This document shows, piece after piece, positions 1-9,449 of a stretch of DNA of 64,000 bases. The stretch is from Roseiarcus sp050013915 (GTDB lineage Bacteria; Pseudomonadota; Alphaproteobacteria; Rhizobiales; Beijerinckiaceae), in the NCBI GenBank assembly GCA_050013915.1, contig JBEKEI010000011.1:1-64000 (forward strand). Direction: 5' to 3'. Under the pieces are notes generated by a model. The model was not told the origin of the DNA. It ran no database searches and saw only the letters and a program-made list of their open reading frames with translations. The translations under genes and the position numbers were made by a program. The first letter of the stretch is position 1. Every line of letters starts with the position of its first letter.

Positions 1-602
1 CGCCCGCCGTCGCCCGACGGCGCGAAGAACCGGCCGGCCGCCGGGTCCGCCGCGGCGAAGGTGGCGACGAATTCCGGGCCGACCTCGTAGGAGCGCCGGG
101 CGATCGTCGGGCCGAGCACGGCGACGATCTCGGCGCGGCGCGCCCCCAATCCCTCCATCGCGGCGACGGTGGCTTCGAGGACGCCGCCGAGCGCGCCGCG
201 CCAGCCGGCGTGCGCGGCCCCGATCACCCCCGCCGCCGGCGCGGCGAACAGCGCGATGCCGCAATCGGCGCCGGTGACGCCGAGGCCGAGCCCGGGCGTG
301 GCGGTGACGAGCGCGTCGCAACGGGGCCGCGCGTCCGGCGGCCAGGGCGCGGCGACGGTCAGCGCGTCGGGCGAGTGCACCTGATAGGGAATCAGGAGCC
401 GCGCCGGCCCGATGCCGAGCGCCTCGGCCATGCGCCGGCGGTTCTCGCCGACCGAATCGGGATCGTCGCGCGATCCGACGCCGCCGTTGAGCGAAGCGTA
501 GAGACCTCGAGAGACGCCGCCATCGCGCGTGAAGAAGGCGTGCGCGACCCCCGGCGCCCGCAGGCGCTCCGACTGCAGGAAGCCGGCGCGGCCGTCGCTC
601 AT
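1..602 (-). CDS. pgeF: PgeF/YfiH-family peptidoglycan editing factor (polyphenol oxidase-like), truncated by window edge
   Basis: About 200 residues are visible and no stop is reached, so the C-terminus lies outside the window. The translation starts MSDGRAGFLQSERLRAPG. It carries the family hallmarks VHSPDA, a metal-site block GVTGADCGIALF, and HAGWRGALGGVLE around residue 140. Family members are laccase-like zinc/copper proteins; E. coli YfiH removes wrongly built L-Ser-containing muropeptide precursors. The ATG at 602 overlaps the stop of the upstream methyltransferase gene (ATGA), so the two are translationally coupled. The order lgt-midA-pgeF is common in alphaproteobacteria and supports the call. 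Confidence 0.88.
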   Translation of the reverse strand, partial: MSDGRAGFLQSERLRAPGVAHAFFTRDGGVSRGLYASLNGGVGSRDDPDSVGENRRRMAEALGIGPARLLIPYQVHSPDALTVAAPWPPDARPRCDALVTATPGLGLGVTGADCGIALFAAPAAGVIGAAHAGWRGALGGVLEATVAAMEGLGARRAEIVAVLGPTIARRSYEVGPEFVATFAAADPAAGRFFAPSGDGG

Positions 603-1693
603 GATTCGGTCGCCGGGAATCCCAGGAATCCCGGCGGCGTCGGCAATTGGCCATGGGCGACGACCATGACCTTGAACAGCGCGCCCATCGCGCCGGCGCC
701 CCGGCCGGTCAGCCGCAGCCGCGCCGATTCCACATCGGCGGCCTGGGCGGGGCCGGCGCGGCTGGTCAGCGCCTCGGCGCGCTGGTCGATGCCGAGCGCC
801 CTGAGGAAATCGCCCTGGTCGATCGGCCCGAAGACCGCCGCGCCCGCCGCGCGCGCGCTTCGCGCCATGGCGGCGAAATCCACATGGGCGGTGACGTCGG
901 CCTCGCCGGGATCGGCGAGCGGATCGACCATACGATGCGCGCGCAGGGCCTGCAGCGTGTCGCCAAATCCGGTCGCCACATGGCCATAATCGATGAACAG
1001 CGCCAGGCCGCCGTGGCGCGCCACCCGCGCGCCCACCTCGAACATCAAGCGGTGGGCGACGGCGCCGATCTCCAGCACCTCGCCCTCCTTCGCCTGCGCC
1101 TTGATGAAGCGTTCGGGTTCGGGCGCCAGACCGAAGACGAGACCGCCGCCGGCGCCGAGACCGACGAGGCGCTCGCACCAGCCGCGCGCGCCCGCCACAT
1201 ATTGCCGGATCGGCAGCGCGTCGAGGAATTCGTTGGCGATGATGATCGCCGGGCCCTCGGGCGCCGCCTCGAATTGCTCGACCCAGGAAACCGGGGCGCC
1301 TGCGGTCAGAAGCGTGTCGTGCTGAACGGCCGCCAGGGTCGGACTCGTCTCGACGAGACAGACGTCGAGCGCGGCGCGAAATTCCGGCGCCACCCGCGCG
1401 GCGCGCAGGGCGTCGCTCATCAGCGTGCCGCGGCCCGGCCCCAATTCGATCAGACGCAGAGGATTGGGGCTTCCCATCGCCGCCCATACCTCGGCCGCCC
1501 ACAGGCCGAGCAATTCGCCGAACATCTGGCTGATCTCGGGCGCGGTGGTGAAATCCCCCTCGGCGCCGAACGGATCGCGCTTCATGTAATAGCCATGCGT
1601 CGGATGAGTGAGCGCCAGCGCCATGTAACGCTCCAGCGAGATCGGCCCCTCCTGGCCGATCAACGCCCTGATCTCATCCTCCAGCGCGCTCAT
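599..1693 (-). CDS. SAM-dependent methyltransferase, MidA/NDUFAF7 family
   Basis: A 364-residue protein with the glycine-rich SAM motif ELGPGRGTLM near residue 83 and the family blocks HGYYMKRDPFGAEGDF, TAPEISQMFGE, ANEFLDALPI and FIDYGH. The eukaryotic orthologue NDUFAF7 dimethylates an arginine of the complex I 49-kDa subunit. The bacterial role is inferred to be similar but is not shown by this sequence. The gene starts 20 bp inside the end of lgt and ends overlapping pgeF, so all three form one operon read leftwards. Confidence 0.88.
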   Translation of the reverse strand: MSALEDEIRALIGQEGPISLERYMALALTHPTHGYYMKRDPFGAEGDFTTAPEISQMFGELLGLWAAEVWAAMGSPNPLRLIELGPGRGTLMSDALRAARVAPEFRAALDVCLVETSPTLAAVQHDTLLTAGAPVSWVEQFEAAPEGPAIIIANEFLDALPIRQYVAGARGWCERLVGLGAGGGLVFGLAPEPERFIKAQAKEGEVLEIGAVAHRLMFEVGARVARHGGLALFIDYGHVATGFGDTLQALRAHRMVDPLADPGEADVTAHVDFAAMARSARAAGAAVFGPIDQGDFLRALGIDQRAEALTSRAGPAQAADVESARLRLTGRGAGAMGALFKVMVVAHGQLPTPPGFLGFPATES

Positions 1694-2513
1694 CGGCGCC
1701 CCCCCAGCCCGTTCGCAGGCTCCAACCCATCAACCCCAGCCCGAGGATAACGAGCGGCGCCGACAAAACCATCCCCATCGTCAATCCCCCGCCGAGGTCC
1801 TCGAGGCGCGGATCCGGATCGCGGAAGAATTCGCAGAAGATGCGCGCGAGGCCATAGAGAACGCCGAACGCGCCGGCGATCAAGCCGGGCCGACGCAAGG
1901 CGCCGAGGCGCGCGGCGAGCGCCAGAACCACGAAGACCGCCAGGCCCTCGAGCAGGGCCTCGTAGATCTGGCTGGGGTGGCGCGGAAGTCCGTCGGAGCC
2001 GGGAAAGATGACCGCCCAGGGAACGTCGGTGGGGCGGCCCCAGAGTTCCGGCTTGATGAAATTGGCGATCCGGCCGAAGAATATTCCGATCGGCGCGGCG
2101 AGGCAGGCGAGGTCGAACACCGTCGCGATCGGCGCATGATAGCGCCAGGAGAACAGCGCGATGCCAACCGAGGCGCCGAGCAGGCCGCCGTGGAACGCCA
2201 TGCCGCCTTCCCAGACCTTGAGGATGTCGACCGGGTGGGCGAAATAATAGCCGGGATCGTAGAACAGGACATTGCCGAGCCGCCCGCCGACGATGACGCC
2301 GAGGGCGCAATAGACGAGGAGGTCGTCGACATCGGCCGGACTGGGGCGCGCGGCGCCGCGCCAAACCGAGTCGGCCGCCAGAACGCGCCGGATGAGCGCC
2401 CAGCCGAGAATGAGACCTGCGACATAGGAGAGCGCGTACCAGCGAATCGCGAGCGGACCCAACTGAACGAGGATCGGACTGATCGCTGGAAAGGGCAGAG
2501 CGAGAAGCGGCAT
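1674..2513 (-). CDS. lgt: Prolipoprotein diacylglyceryl transferase
   Basis: A 279-residue integral membrane protein with about seven hydrophobic segments. The Lgt signature GRIANFIKPELWGR lies near residues 146-159, and the catalytic-region motif AFHGGLLGA near residue 108. Lgt moves diacylglycerol from phosphatidylglycerol onto the lipobox cysteine of prolipoproteins in the inner membrane. Its length is normal. It is the first gene of the lgt-midA-pgeF operon. A TPR lipoprotein with a lipobox (7.0-7.9 kb) is a plausible local substrate. Confidence 0.95.
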   Translation of the reverse strand: MPLLALPFPAISPILVQLGPLAIRWYALSYVAGLILGWALIRRVLAADSVWRGAARPSPADVDDLLVYCALGVIVGGRLGNVLFYDPGYYFAHPVDILKVWEGGMAFHGGLLGASVGIALFSWRYHAPIATVFDLACLAAPIGIFFGRIANFIKPELWGRPTDVPWAVIFPGSDGLPRHPSQIYEALLEGLAVFVVLALAARLGALRRPGLIAGAFGVLYGLARIFCEFFRDPDPRLEDLGGGLTMGMVLSAPLVILGLGLMGWSLRTGWGGADERAGG

Positions 2514-2699
2514 GCGTGTCGCCCTGATGCGCCGGCGCGGGCCCTTGCGTCAAGGCCGTTGGCCCGAGGAACGGCGTTTGCGCGCCGGTTTCGCGCCGCC
2601 GGGGGGCGAATATCGGCGTGTGGACCTCTGGATCGTTGCGATGGCGCGCGCTTTACGATAAAGGCGATGAACTTTCTCGGGCGCATCGAGGCGGAGAGC

Positions 2700-2984
2700 A
2701 TGGCGGACGATCATTCAGCCGCGGCGGTCGAGGGCGACATGGACCTGGCCGCGCACGAGGAGACCTACGGGTCGTTCGTCGCGCTCACCGAAACCACCGT
2801 CGTCACCCTGATCTGCCTCGTGCTCGAACTGGTCCTGTGGGGGCTCGAAGGCCAGGGGTTCGTCGCCTTCATAGGTTTCGTCCTCACCGCCGGAGCCGCC
2901 GCATTCGGCTGGATGACCGGCCTGGCCTGGCGCGCCGTCGCGCCGGTCCTGGTCCTGATGGGGCTCGCCTGCATCGTCCTCTAG
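2700..2984 (+). CDS. aa3-type cytochrome c oxidase subunit IV-domain small membrane protein
   Basis: A 94-residue protein. The stretch DLAAHEETYGSFVALTE matches the HExTYxxFxxLTK motif of the bacterial aa3 oxidase subunit IV family. Two or three hydrophobic segments follow; most family members have a single helix, so this one is longer. I chose the ATG at 2700, preceded by a GGCGGAGAG purine run; an in-frame ATG at 2667 would add 11 residues. Family members often sit just upstream of the transhydrogenase genes in this order, as here. Its function there is not known. Confidence 0.72.
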   Translation: MADDHSAAAVEGDMDLAAHEETYGSFVALTETTVVTLICLVLELVLWGLEGQGFVAFIGFVLTAGAAAFGWMTGLAWRAVAPVLVLMGLACIVL

Positions 2985-3047
2985 CGATATGGCGCTTCGC
3001 GGCGGCCATGCGCCCTCCATCGTCCCCCGTCGCCAGAGGTTCGAACC

Positions 3048-4184
3048 ATGCTGATTGGCGTCGTCGCCGAAACGGATCCCCTGGAGACGCGTGTCGCGGC
3101 GAGCGCGGAGACGGTCAAGAAGTTCGTCGCGCTCGGGGCGGAAGCGGTCGTCCAGCGCGGGGCCGGGCTCGCCGCCGGGATCGCCGACTCGGACTATGAG
3201 GCCGCAGGCGCGAAAATGGCGTCGGCCGCCGAGATTCTCGGGAAGGCCGACGTGCTCCTGAAGGTGCGGCGGCCGAGCGGCGTCGAACTCACGCAGATCA
3301 GGCGAGGCGCGATCGTCGTCGCGATCATGGATCCCTATGGCCACGGGCCGGCGCTCGAGGCGATGGCCGCGGCCGGCGTCCAGGCCTTCGCGATGGAGCT
3401 CATGCCGCGGATCACCCGCGCCCAGGTCATGGACGTCCTGTCGAGCCAGGCCAATCTGGCGGGCTATCGCGCGGTCATCGACGCGGCGAGCGAATATGGC
3501 CGCGTGATTCCGATGATGATGACGCCGGCGGGAACCGTCCCCGCGGCGAGAATATTCGTCATGGGCGTCGGCGTCGCCGGCCTGCAGGCGATCGCGACTG
3601 CGCGCCGGCTCGGGGCGGTCGTCACGGCGACCGACGTCCGTCCGGCGACGAAGGAGCAGGTGGAATCGCTCGGCGCGAAATTCGTCGCGGTGGAGGACGA
3701 GGAATTCAGGCAGGCCGAGACTTCCGGCGGCTACGCCAAGGAAATGTCGAAAGATTATCAGGCCAAGCAGGCTGCGCTGGTCGCCGCCCACATCGCCAAG
3801 CAGGACATCGTGGTGACGACCGCGCTGATCCCCGGCCGTCCCGCGCCGCGCCTCGTTTCGGCGGAAATGGTCGCCTCGATGCGGCCCGGCTCGGTCATCG
3901 TCGATCTGGCGGTCGAGCGCGGCGGCAATTGCGAGCTCGCCAAGGCGGGCGAACTGGTCGCGACGCCCGGCGGCGTCAAGATCGTCGGCTATTCCAGCGT
4001 CACGCGTCTGGCCGCGACCGCCTCCAGCCTCTACGCGCGCAACCTGTTCGCCTTCGTCGAAACCATGATCGACAAGGCGAGCAAGTCGCTGGCGATCAAC
4101 TGGGACGACGAATTGGTCAAGGCGACCTGCCTGACCCGCGACGGGGCGCTCGTTCATCCCTTGTTCCAGCGCAAGCCGGATTGA
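3048..4184 (+). CDS. pntAA: Re/Si-specific NAD(P)+ transhydrogenase subunit alpha 1
   Basis: A 378-residue soluble NAD(H)-binding domain I protein. The block MTPAGTVPAARIFVMGVGVAGLQAIATARRLGA (near residues 160-193) holds the Rossmann GVGVAG motif, and TALIPGRPAPRLV follows near residue 255. The enzyme couples hydride transfer between NADH and NADP+ to proton movement. In alphaproteobacteria the alpha subunit is split in two, and the second half lies 56 bp downstream. It forms an operon with pntAB and pntB. Confidence 0.95.
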   Translation: MLIGVVAETDPLETRVAASAETVKKFVALGAEAVVQRGAGLAAGIADSDYEAAGAKMASAAEILGKADVLLKVRRPSGVELTQIRRGAIVVAIMDPYGHGPALEAMAAAGVQAFAMELMPRITRAQVMDVLSSQANLAGYRAVIDAASEYGRVIPMMMTPAGTVPAARIFVMGVGVAGLQAIATARRLGAVVTATDVRPATKEQVESLGAKFVAVEDEEFRQAETSGGYAKEMSKDYQAKQAALVAAHIAKQDIVVTTALIPGRPAPRLVSAEMVASMRPGSVIVDLAVERGGNCELAKAGELVATPGGVKIVGYSSVTRLAATASSLYARNLFAFVETMIDKASKSLAINWDDELVKATCLTRDGALVHPLFQRKPD

Positions 4185-4240
4185 CGCTCGCGACTGACCG
4201 GCGCGCTCGGCGCCCGCGCCTTTGACGCCAAGAGGGGCAA

Positions 4241-4672
4241 ATGGACACCATCGACCAGACAGTCTCCAAGCTGAAAGCGGCGGCCGACGCCGCAGAGCAG
4301 GCGGCGCGCGCCGCGCAGAGCTACGCCGATCAGCTCGCCGCGGCCGGCCATGTCGCCACCGGCGGCGCCGTCGATCCCGTCGTGTTCCGCCTGGCGATTT
4401 TCGCGCTGGCGGTGTTCGTCGGCTATTATGTGGTCTGGTCGGTCACGCCGGCGCTGCACACGCCGCTGATGTCGGTGACCAACGCGATTTCCTCGGTCAT
4501 CGTCGTGGGCGCCCTGCTGTCGGTCGGCGTCGGGGGAATCGAGAGCGGCTCGGGGTTCGCGCGCGCGGTCGGCTTCTTCGCCCTGATCCTCGCCTCCGTG
4601 AACATATTCGGCGGCTTCACCGTCACCGAGCGCATGCTCGCGATGTACAAGAAGAAGGGGGCGTCCAAGTGA
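4241..4672 (+). CDS. pntAB: NAD(P)+ transhydrogenase subunit alpha 2 (membrane part)
   Basis: A 143-residue protein with a soluble, alanine-rich N-terminus and then about four membrane segments. It ends in the conserved VNIFGGFTVTERMLAMYKKK block, the last turn of the PntA membrane domain. It contributes to domain II, which carries the proton path together with PntB. A GAGGGG ribosome site precedes the ATG. Its stop overlaps the GTG start of pntB (GTGA), indicating translational coupling. Confidence 0.95.
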   Translation: MDTIDQTVSKLKAAADAAEQAARAAQSYADQLAAAGHVATGGAVDPVVFRLAIFALAVFVGYYVVWSVTPALHTPLMSVTNAISSVIVVGALLSVGVGGIESGSGFARAVGFFALILASVNIFGGFTVTERMLAMYKKKGASK

Positions 4673-6069
4673 ACGCCAACCTCGCCGCGCTCCTTTACCT
4701 CGTCGCCGGCGTCCTCTTCATCCTCGCGCTGCGCGGCCTGTCCTCGCCAGCCAGTTCGCGCCAGGGCAACCGCTTCGGCATGATCGGCATGGCGATCGCC
4801 GTGCTCACCACGCTGGCGCTCAGCCCGCCGGCGACATTGTTCTCCTGGGTTCTCGTCGCAGCGGGCTTTGCGATCGGCGGCGGCGTCGGCGTGTGGCGCG
4901 CGCGGACCGTGCAGATGACCGCGATGCCGCAGCTGGTGGCGATGTTCCACTCGCTGGTCGGTCTGGCCGCCGTCCTGGTGGCGGCGGGCGCGCTCTACGC
5001 GCCGCAGGCGTTCGGCATCGGCGAGCGCGGCGACATCCATGGCGCCAGCCTCGTCGAAATGTCGGTCGGCCTGGCGATCGGCGCGATGACCTTCACCGGC
5101 TCGATCATCGCCTTCCTCAAGCTGGACGGCCGGATGTCGGGCAAGCCGATCATGCTGCCGCAGCGCCATGTCATCAATCTCGGACTCGCGATCGCGCTCG
5201 TTGTGATGGTCGTCCTGTTCGTGACGACGCAATCGCCCGCCTTCTTCTGGCTGATCGCGCTCGCCGCGCTGGCGCTCGGCGTCCTGCTGATCGTCCCGAT
5301 CGGCGGCGCCGACATGCCGGTCGTCGTGTCGATGCTCAATTCCTACTCCGGCTGGGCTGCGGCGGGCATCGGCTTCACCCTCGGCAATCTGGCGCTGATC
5401 ATCACCGGCGCGCTGGTCGGCTCCTCGGGCGCGATCCTGTCCTACATCATGTGCAAGGGGATGAATCGCTCGTTCATCGCGGTCATCCTCGGCGGTTTCG
5501 GCGGCGAGGTGGCGGGGGCGGCGGGCGCGGTCGAGGCTCGGCCGGTCAAGCAGGGTTCGGCGGAAGACGCCGCCTTCATGATGAAGAACGCGTCCAAGGT
5601 GATCATCGTGCCGGGCTACGGCATGGCGGTCGCCCAGGCGCAGCACGCCCTGCGCGAAATGGCCGAGATGCTCAAGAAGGATGGCGTCGAGGTCAAATAC
5701 GCGATCCATCCCGTCGCCGGGCGCATGCCGGGCCATATGAACGTCCTGCTCGCCGAGGCCAACGTGCCCTATGACGAAGTGTTCGAACTCGAGGACATCA
5801 ACAGCGAATTCGCCCAGGCGGACGTCGCCTATGTCATCGGCGCCAACGACGTGACCAATCCCGCCGCCAAGACCGATCCGAAATCGCCGATCTTCGGCAT
5901 GCCGATTCTCGATGTCGAGAAGGCCAAGACGGTGCTGTTCGTCAAGCGCGGCATGGGTTCGGGCTATGCCGGCGTCGAGAACGAGCTGTTCTTCCGCGAC
6001 AACACGATGATGCTGTTCGGCGACGCCAAGAAGGTGACCGATTCGATCGTCAAGGCGCTCGCCCATTAG
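4669..6069 (+). CDS. pntB: NAD(P)+ transhydrogenase subunit beta
   Basis: A 466-residue protein. The N-terminal half holds about nine membrane segments (domain II). The C-terminal half is the NADP(H)-binding domain III, with VPGYGMAVAQAQHAL near residue 312, GRMPGHMNVLLAEA near residue 350, and GANDVTNP near residue 400. The start is a GTG overlapping the pntAB stop. The ending DSIVKALAH is normal. With pntAA and pntAB it completes the proton-translocating transhydrogenase. Confidence 0.96.
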   Translation: MNANLAALLYLVAGVLFILALRGLSSPASSRQGNRFGMIGMAIAVLTTLALSPPATLFSWVLVAAGFAIGGGVGVWRARTVQMTAMPQLVAMFHSLVGLAAVLVAAGALYAPQAFGIGERGDIHGASLVEMSVGLAIGAMTFTGSIIAFLKLDGRMSGKPIMLPQRHVINLGLAIALVVMVVLFVTTQSPAFFWLIALAALALGVLLIVPIGGADMPVVVSMLNSYSGWAAAGIGFTLGNLALIITGALVGSSGAILSYIMCKGMNRSFIAVILGGFGGEVAGAAGAVEARPVKQGSAEDAAFMMKNASKVIIVPGYGMAVAQAQHALREMAEMLKKDGVEVKYAIHPVAGRMPGHMNVLLAEANVPYDEVFELEDINSEFAQADVAYVIGANDVTNPAAKTDPKSPIFGMPILDVEKAKTVLFVKRGMGSGYAGVENELFFRDNTMMLFGDAKKVTDSIVKALAH

Positions 6070-6182
6070 GCGCGCGGTTCGAGCAGATTGGCGCCGCCCG
6101 CGATCTCGCCGTCCTCATGCGGCGGGGGCAGACCGACGAGGCCGCTCGCTTGCCTGATTCGCGCCGCGCGCCGGGACGCCGC

Positions 6183-7010
6183 ATGCGCCTGCCGGCGCGC
6201 AGGGCCGTCGTGATCGTCCTCGGCGTGGGCGCCGGCCTCTACCTGGCGGCGCTGCTGGCGCTCGCCCTCGGCCAGCGCAAGATCCTGTATCTGCCCTATG
6301 CGCGCATCGTCGAACCGGCCGCGGTCGGGCTGCCGCGGGCGCAGGTCCTCCGGCTGCCCACGGATGACGGCGAAACCCTGCTGGCCTGGTTCGTCGCGCC
6401 CGCGCCGGGCCGGCCGCTGATCCTCTATTTCCATGGCAACGCCAATGGACTGGCCGACCGCGGCGAGCGGTTCCGGGCGCTGACCAGTTCAGGCGCCGGG
6501 CTTCTCGCCGTCGAGTATCGCGGCTATCCCGGCTCGACCGGCGCGCCGACCGAACGAGGGCTGCTGATCGATGGCCAGACGGCCTACGCCAAGGCGCTGG
6601 CGCTCGGAATTCCCGCCGACCGAATCGTCGCGATGGGCGAATCGCTCGGATCCGGCGTGGCCGTCGACCTCGCCATGCGTCGCAAGGTCGGCGCCGTGGC
6701 GCTCGATTCCCCCTATTCCTCGACGGTCGACGTCGCCGCGGCGCAGTACTGGATGTTTCCGGTGCGTCTCCTGATGCGCGACCAGTTCCGGTCCGACGAG
6801 AAGATCGGCGGGGTCACGGCGCCGCTGCTGATCGTGCACGGATCCGCCGATCGGACGATCCCGATTCGCTTTGGAGAAAGGCTGTTCGCGCTCGCCAACG
6901 AGCCGAAGACCTTCATGCGGATCGAGGGCGCCGGCCATCTCGCGCTCGGGACCGTCATCCCGAGGGTGTCGGCGTGGATCGATCAGGCGTTGGCGCAGGC
7001 GCCGCGGTGA
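6183..7010 (+). CDS. Alpha/beta hydrolase, Bem46/ABHD13-like, membrane anchored
   Basis: A 275-residue protein when read from the ATG at 6183; an upstream ATG at 6117 would add 22 low-complexity residues. A hydrophobic N-terminal helix (VVIVLGVGAGLYLAALLALAL) is followed by an alpha/beta hydrolase fold. It has the oxyanion motif FHGNANG, the nucleophile elbow GESLGSG, the acid HGSADRTIP and the histidine GAGHLAL. The substrate is unknown. The gene stands alone between pntB and a convergent lipoprotein gene. Confidence 0.78.
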   Translation: MRLPARRAVVIVLGVGAGLYLAALLALALGQRKILYLPYARIVEPAAVGLPRAQVLRLPTDDGETLLAWFVAPAPGRPLILYFHGNANGLADRGERFRALTSSGAGLLAVEYRGYPGSTGAPTERGLLIDGQTAYAKALALGIPADRIVAMGESLGSGVAVDLAMRRKVGAVALDSPYSSTVDVAAAQYWMFPVRLLMRDQFRSDEKIGGVTAPLLIVHGSADRTIPIRFGERLFALANEPKTFMRIEGAGHLALGTVIPRVSAWIDQALAQAPR

Positions 7011-7023
7011 CCCGGGGACGCCG

Positions 7024-7860
7024 CTACCGGAGACGGGCCAAGCCGTCGCGGGCGAGCTGATCGGAGGGATCGACGGCGATCGCGCGGCTGTAGGATTCCA
7101 TCGCCTTGGCCTTGTTGTTCTGCTTTTCGTAGGCGACGCCGAGCCCCGCCCAGGCGTCGGCGTTCTTGGCGTCGACGTTGAGCGCGGCGTTGAAATCCTC
7201 GATCGCGGCGTCATATTTGCCGGTGTCGAGCAGGCTCTGTCCGCGCGCCTGATAGGGCGCCGCGGCGAACGGATCGCGATCGATCGCGTTGTTGAAATCG
7301 GTGATCGCCTGGGCGTGATTGCCCTGGCGCTGGTAGATCAGGCCCCGCGCGTGAAAGGCCTGCGCGCCTTCCGGATTGAGGGCGATGACCTGGTCGAGAT
7401 CGGCGAGCGCCTCCGGCAGATGGCCCTGCGCGCGCAGGAGGTTGGCGCGGCCGAGATAGGCCGGCGCGTGTTTGGGGTTTGCAGCGATCGCCTGGTTGAA
7501 ATCGGCCAGAGCCAGACCGTCCTCGCGCATCTGGCGGTGGGCGAGCGCGCGATTCGTGTAGGCGGCGGCAAAATTCGGGTCGATCTGAACCGCCTTGGTG
7601 AAATCCTCGATCGCGTTCTGGTAGCGCCCGATCTTGGCGTAAGCGGCCCCGCGCGTATTGTAGGCGACGGAATCATTGGGATTGCGTTGGATGACGTCGG
7701 TCAGCGACTGAATGTTGGCCGAACTGGCGCCGGTCGGCGGCTCGCGCTCGCCATAGTCCGGCGGCGGCGTGACGAATCCGGCGGTCTCGCAGCCCGCCAG
7801 CGCGAACCCCGCCGCCAGGGCCAGAGCCCGAATCGTGGAAACGCCCCTGAGCCCTACCAT
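7024..7860 (-). CDS. TPR-repeat lipoprotein
   Basis: A 278-residue protein. The start at 7860 gives a clean lipoprotein signal: RALALAAGFALAGC with lipobox LAGC. A farther ATG at 7926 would bury the signal behind 22 residues. Six tetratricopeptide repeats follow (for example AYNTRGAAYAKIGRYQNAIEDFTKA). The closest familiar types are NlpI-like outer-membrane-anchored TPR adaptors. It is likely tethered to a membrane by the Lgt product, and its partner is unknown. Confidence 0.82.
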   Translation of the reverse strand: MVGLRGVSTIRALALAAGFALAGCETAGFVTPPPDYGEREPPTGASSANIQSLTDVIQRNPNDSVAYNTRGAAYAKIGRYQNAIEDFTKAVQIDPNFAAAYTNRALAHRQMREDGLALADFNQAIAANPKHAPAYLGRANLLRAQGHLPEALADLDQVIALNPEGAQAFHARGLIYQRQGNHAQAITDFNNAIDRDPFAAAPYQARGQSLLDTGKYDAAIEDFNAALNVDAKNADAWAGLGVAYEKQNNKAKAMESYSRAIAVDPSDQLARDGLARLR

Positions 7861-7966
7861 CGTCCCGTCCAGATTTCGTCGCGGCGGCCCATGGCGCGTG
7901 CGCCCGATGGCGCGGCGGCCTGCCAAGCCGAACGCCGAACCCTCGGCGCCCGGGCCCGAGACATCC

Positions 7967-8209
7967 TCAGCGGGGCGCGCCCATCACCGGCTTGGGCTTC
8001 ATCGGCAGCAGGCCTTCGCGCTGCAGCTTCTTGCGCGCGAGCTTGCGCGCCCGGCGGATCGCCTCGGCCTTTTCGCGCGCGCGCTTCTCGGAGGGCTTCT
8101 CGTAATGGCCGCGCAGTTTCATCTCGCGGAAAATGCCCTCGCGCTGCATCTTCTTCTTGAGCGCCTTGAGGGCCTGATCGACATTGTTGTCGCGAACGAG
8201 AACTTGCAC
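7967..8209 (-). CDS. rpsU: 30S ribosomal protein S21
   Basis: An 80-residue, strongly basic protein. MQVLVRDNNVDQALKALKKK and the MKLRGHYEKPSEKRAREK block are diagnostic for S21. The C-terminal tail MKPKPVMGAPR resembles those of alphaproteobacterial S21. It binds the small subunit near the anti-Shine-Dalgarno region of 16S rRNA and aids initiation. It is monocistronic. Confidence 0.96.
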   Translation of the reverse strand: MQVLVRDNNVDQALKALKKKMQREGIFREMKLRGHYEKPSEKRAREKAEAIRRARKLARKKLQREGLLPMKPKPVMGAPR

Positions 8210-8336
8210 GGGCGATCCTGTTTCTTGCGCCGGCCTCGGCCTGGCAAGGGAATTGGGGGCGAATTGGACAACACAAACCCCGGGCCCCGCGAGAGCGCCC
8301 TGAAGGTTCGGATGCGCGCGAGTAGCAGAACGACGG

Positions 8337-9449
8337 CTAATTGTCCAGAGATTGTCCGGGCTCGTTCGGCGGCGCGCGGACGAGGCGGGTGTAATGCCCC
8401 ATCTTGCGACCGGGGCGCGCTTCCATCTTGCCGTAGAGATGCAGGCTGAGATCGGGCTCGGCGAGAATCTCGCGCCAGCGCGCCGCCTCCGCGCCGATCA
8501 GATTGCGCATTTCGATGCGGCCGCGCCGCGTGGCGGCGCCGAGCGGCCAGCCGGCGATCGCGCGCAAATGCTGCTCGAACTGCGAGGTCTGCGCGCCGTC
8601 GATCGTCCAATGCCCGGAATTGTGGACGCGCGGCGCCAGTTCGTTGACGACGAGCGCCTCGGCGCCGCCGGCGTCGCGGGTGACGAACATTTCGACGGCG
8701 AGCACGCCGACATAGTCGAGCGCGTCCATCACCTGGCGGGCGATCTCGCGGGCGCGCGCCGCGGTCGCCGGCGCGACGTCGGCGGGCACCCGGGTTCGCG
8801 CCAGAATGTGATTTTCGTGTTCGTTTTCGCACAGGTCGAACGCCGCAAAGGCGCCGTCGACGCCGCGCGCGGCGACCACGGAGACCTCGCGCTCGAAATC
8901 GACGAACCCCTCGACGATCGCCGGGGCGCCGTCGAGAGCGGCGTGCAGCGGGGCCAGTTCGGCGCCTTCGCGGATCAGCGCCTGCCCCTTGCCGTCATAG
9001 CCGAACCGGCGCGTCTTCAGCACGGCCGGCCGCCCGAACGCGCCGACGGCGCGCTTCAGCGCGTCGAAATCGTCGACGGCGGCGAACGGCGCGGTCGCCA
9101 GACCCAGATCGCGCAGGAAGGATTTTTCGACCAGCCGATCCTGGGTCAGGGCGAGGGCGCGCACGCCCGGGCGAACCGGGCGAAGGTTCGAAAGAAAATC
9201 GACGCAGGCGGTCGGCACGTTCTCGAATTCATAGGTGATCACGTCGACGGCGCCGGCGAACAGCGCGAGCGCGGCCTCGTCCGCGTAGGAGCCGGTGGTC
9301 CGCGCGCTCGCCACGTCGAAGGCCGGCGCTTCGGACTCGGGAGCGAACACGTGGCTGCGCAGGCCCAGCCGGGCGCCCGCCATCGCGAGCATCCGGCCGA
9401 GCTGTCCGGCGCCCAGAATGCCGATCGTCGCCCCGGGGCTCACAATCAT
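8337..9449 (-). CDS. purK: 5-(carboxyamino)imidazole ribonucleotide synthase
   Basis: A 370-residue ATP-grasp protein. The opening IGILGAGQLGRMLAMAGARLG, the KTRRFGYDGKGQ ATP-binding block near residue 150 and NELAPRVHNSGHWTI near residue 265 are PurK signatures. It forms N5-CAIR from AIR, ATP and bicarbonate in purine synthesis. The ATG overlaps the end of purE by 4 bp, so the pair is an operon. Confidence 0.96.
   Translation of the reverse strand: MIVSPGATIGILGAGQLGRMLAMAGARLGLRSHVFAPESEAPAFDVASARTTGSYADEAALALFAGAVDVITYEFENVPTACVDFLSNLRPVRPGVRALALTQDRLVEKSFLRDLGLATAPFAAVDDFDALKRAVGAFGRPAVLKTRRFGYDGKGQALIREGAELAPLHAALDGAPAIVEGFVDFEREVSVVAARGVDGAFAAFDLCENEHENHILARTRVPADVAPATAARAREIARQVMDALDYVGVLAVEMFVTRDAGGAEALVVNELAPRVHNSGHWTIDGAQTSQFEQHLRAIAGWPLGAATRRGRIEMRNLIGAEAARWREILAEPDLSLHLYGKMEARPGRKMGHYTRLVRAPPNEPGQSLDN

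Noticed and set aside
1977..2984. A 335-codon plus-strand frame ending at the oxidase subunit IV gene
   Set aside because: Only its last 94 residues resemble a known family. The earlier part is antisense to lgt and has non-protein-like composition.
4426..6066. A 546-codon open frame on the minus strand opposite pntB
   Set aside because: It is His/Arg/Asp-rich with no known motif, and it mirrors the clearly coding pntAB/pntB genes. Long antisense frames are expected at this GC content.
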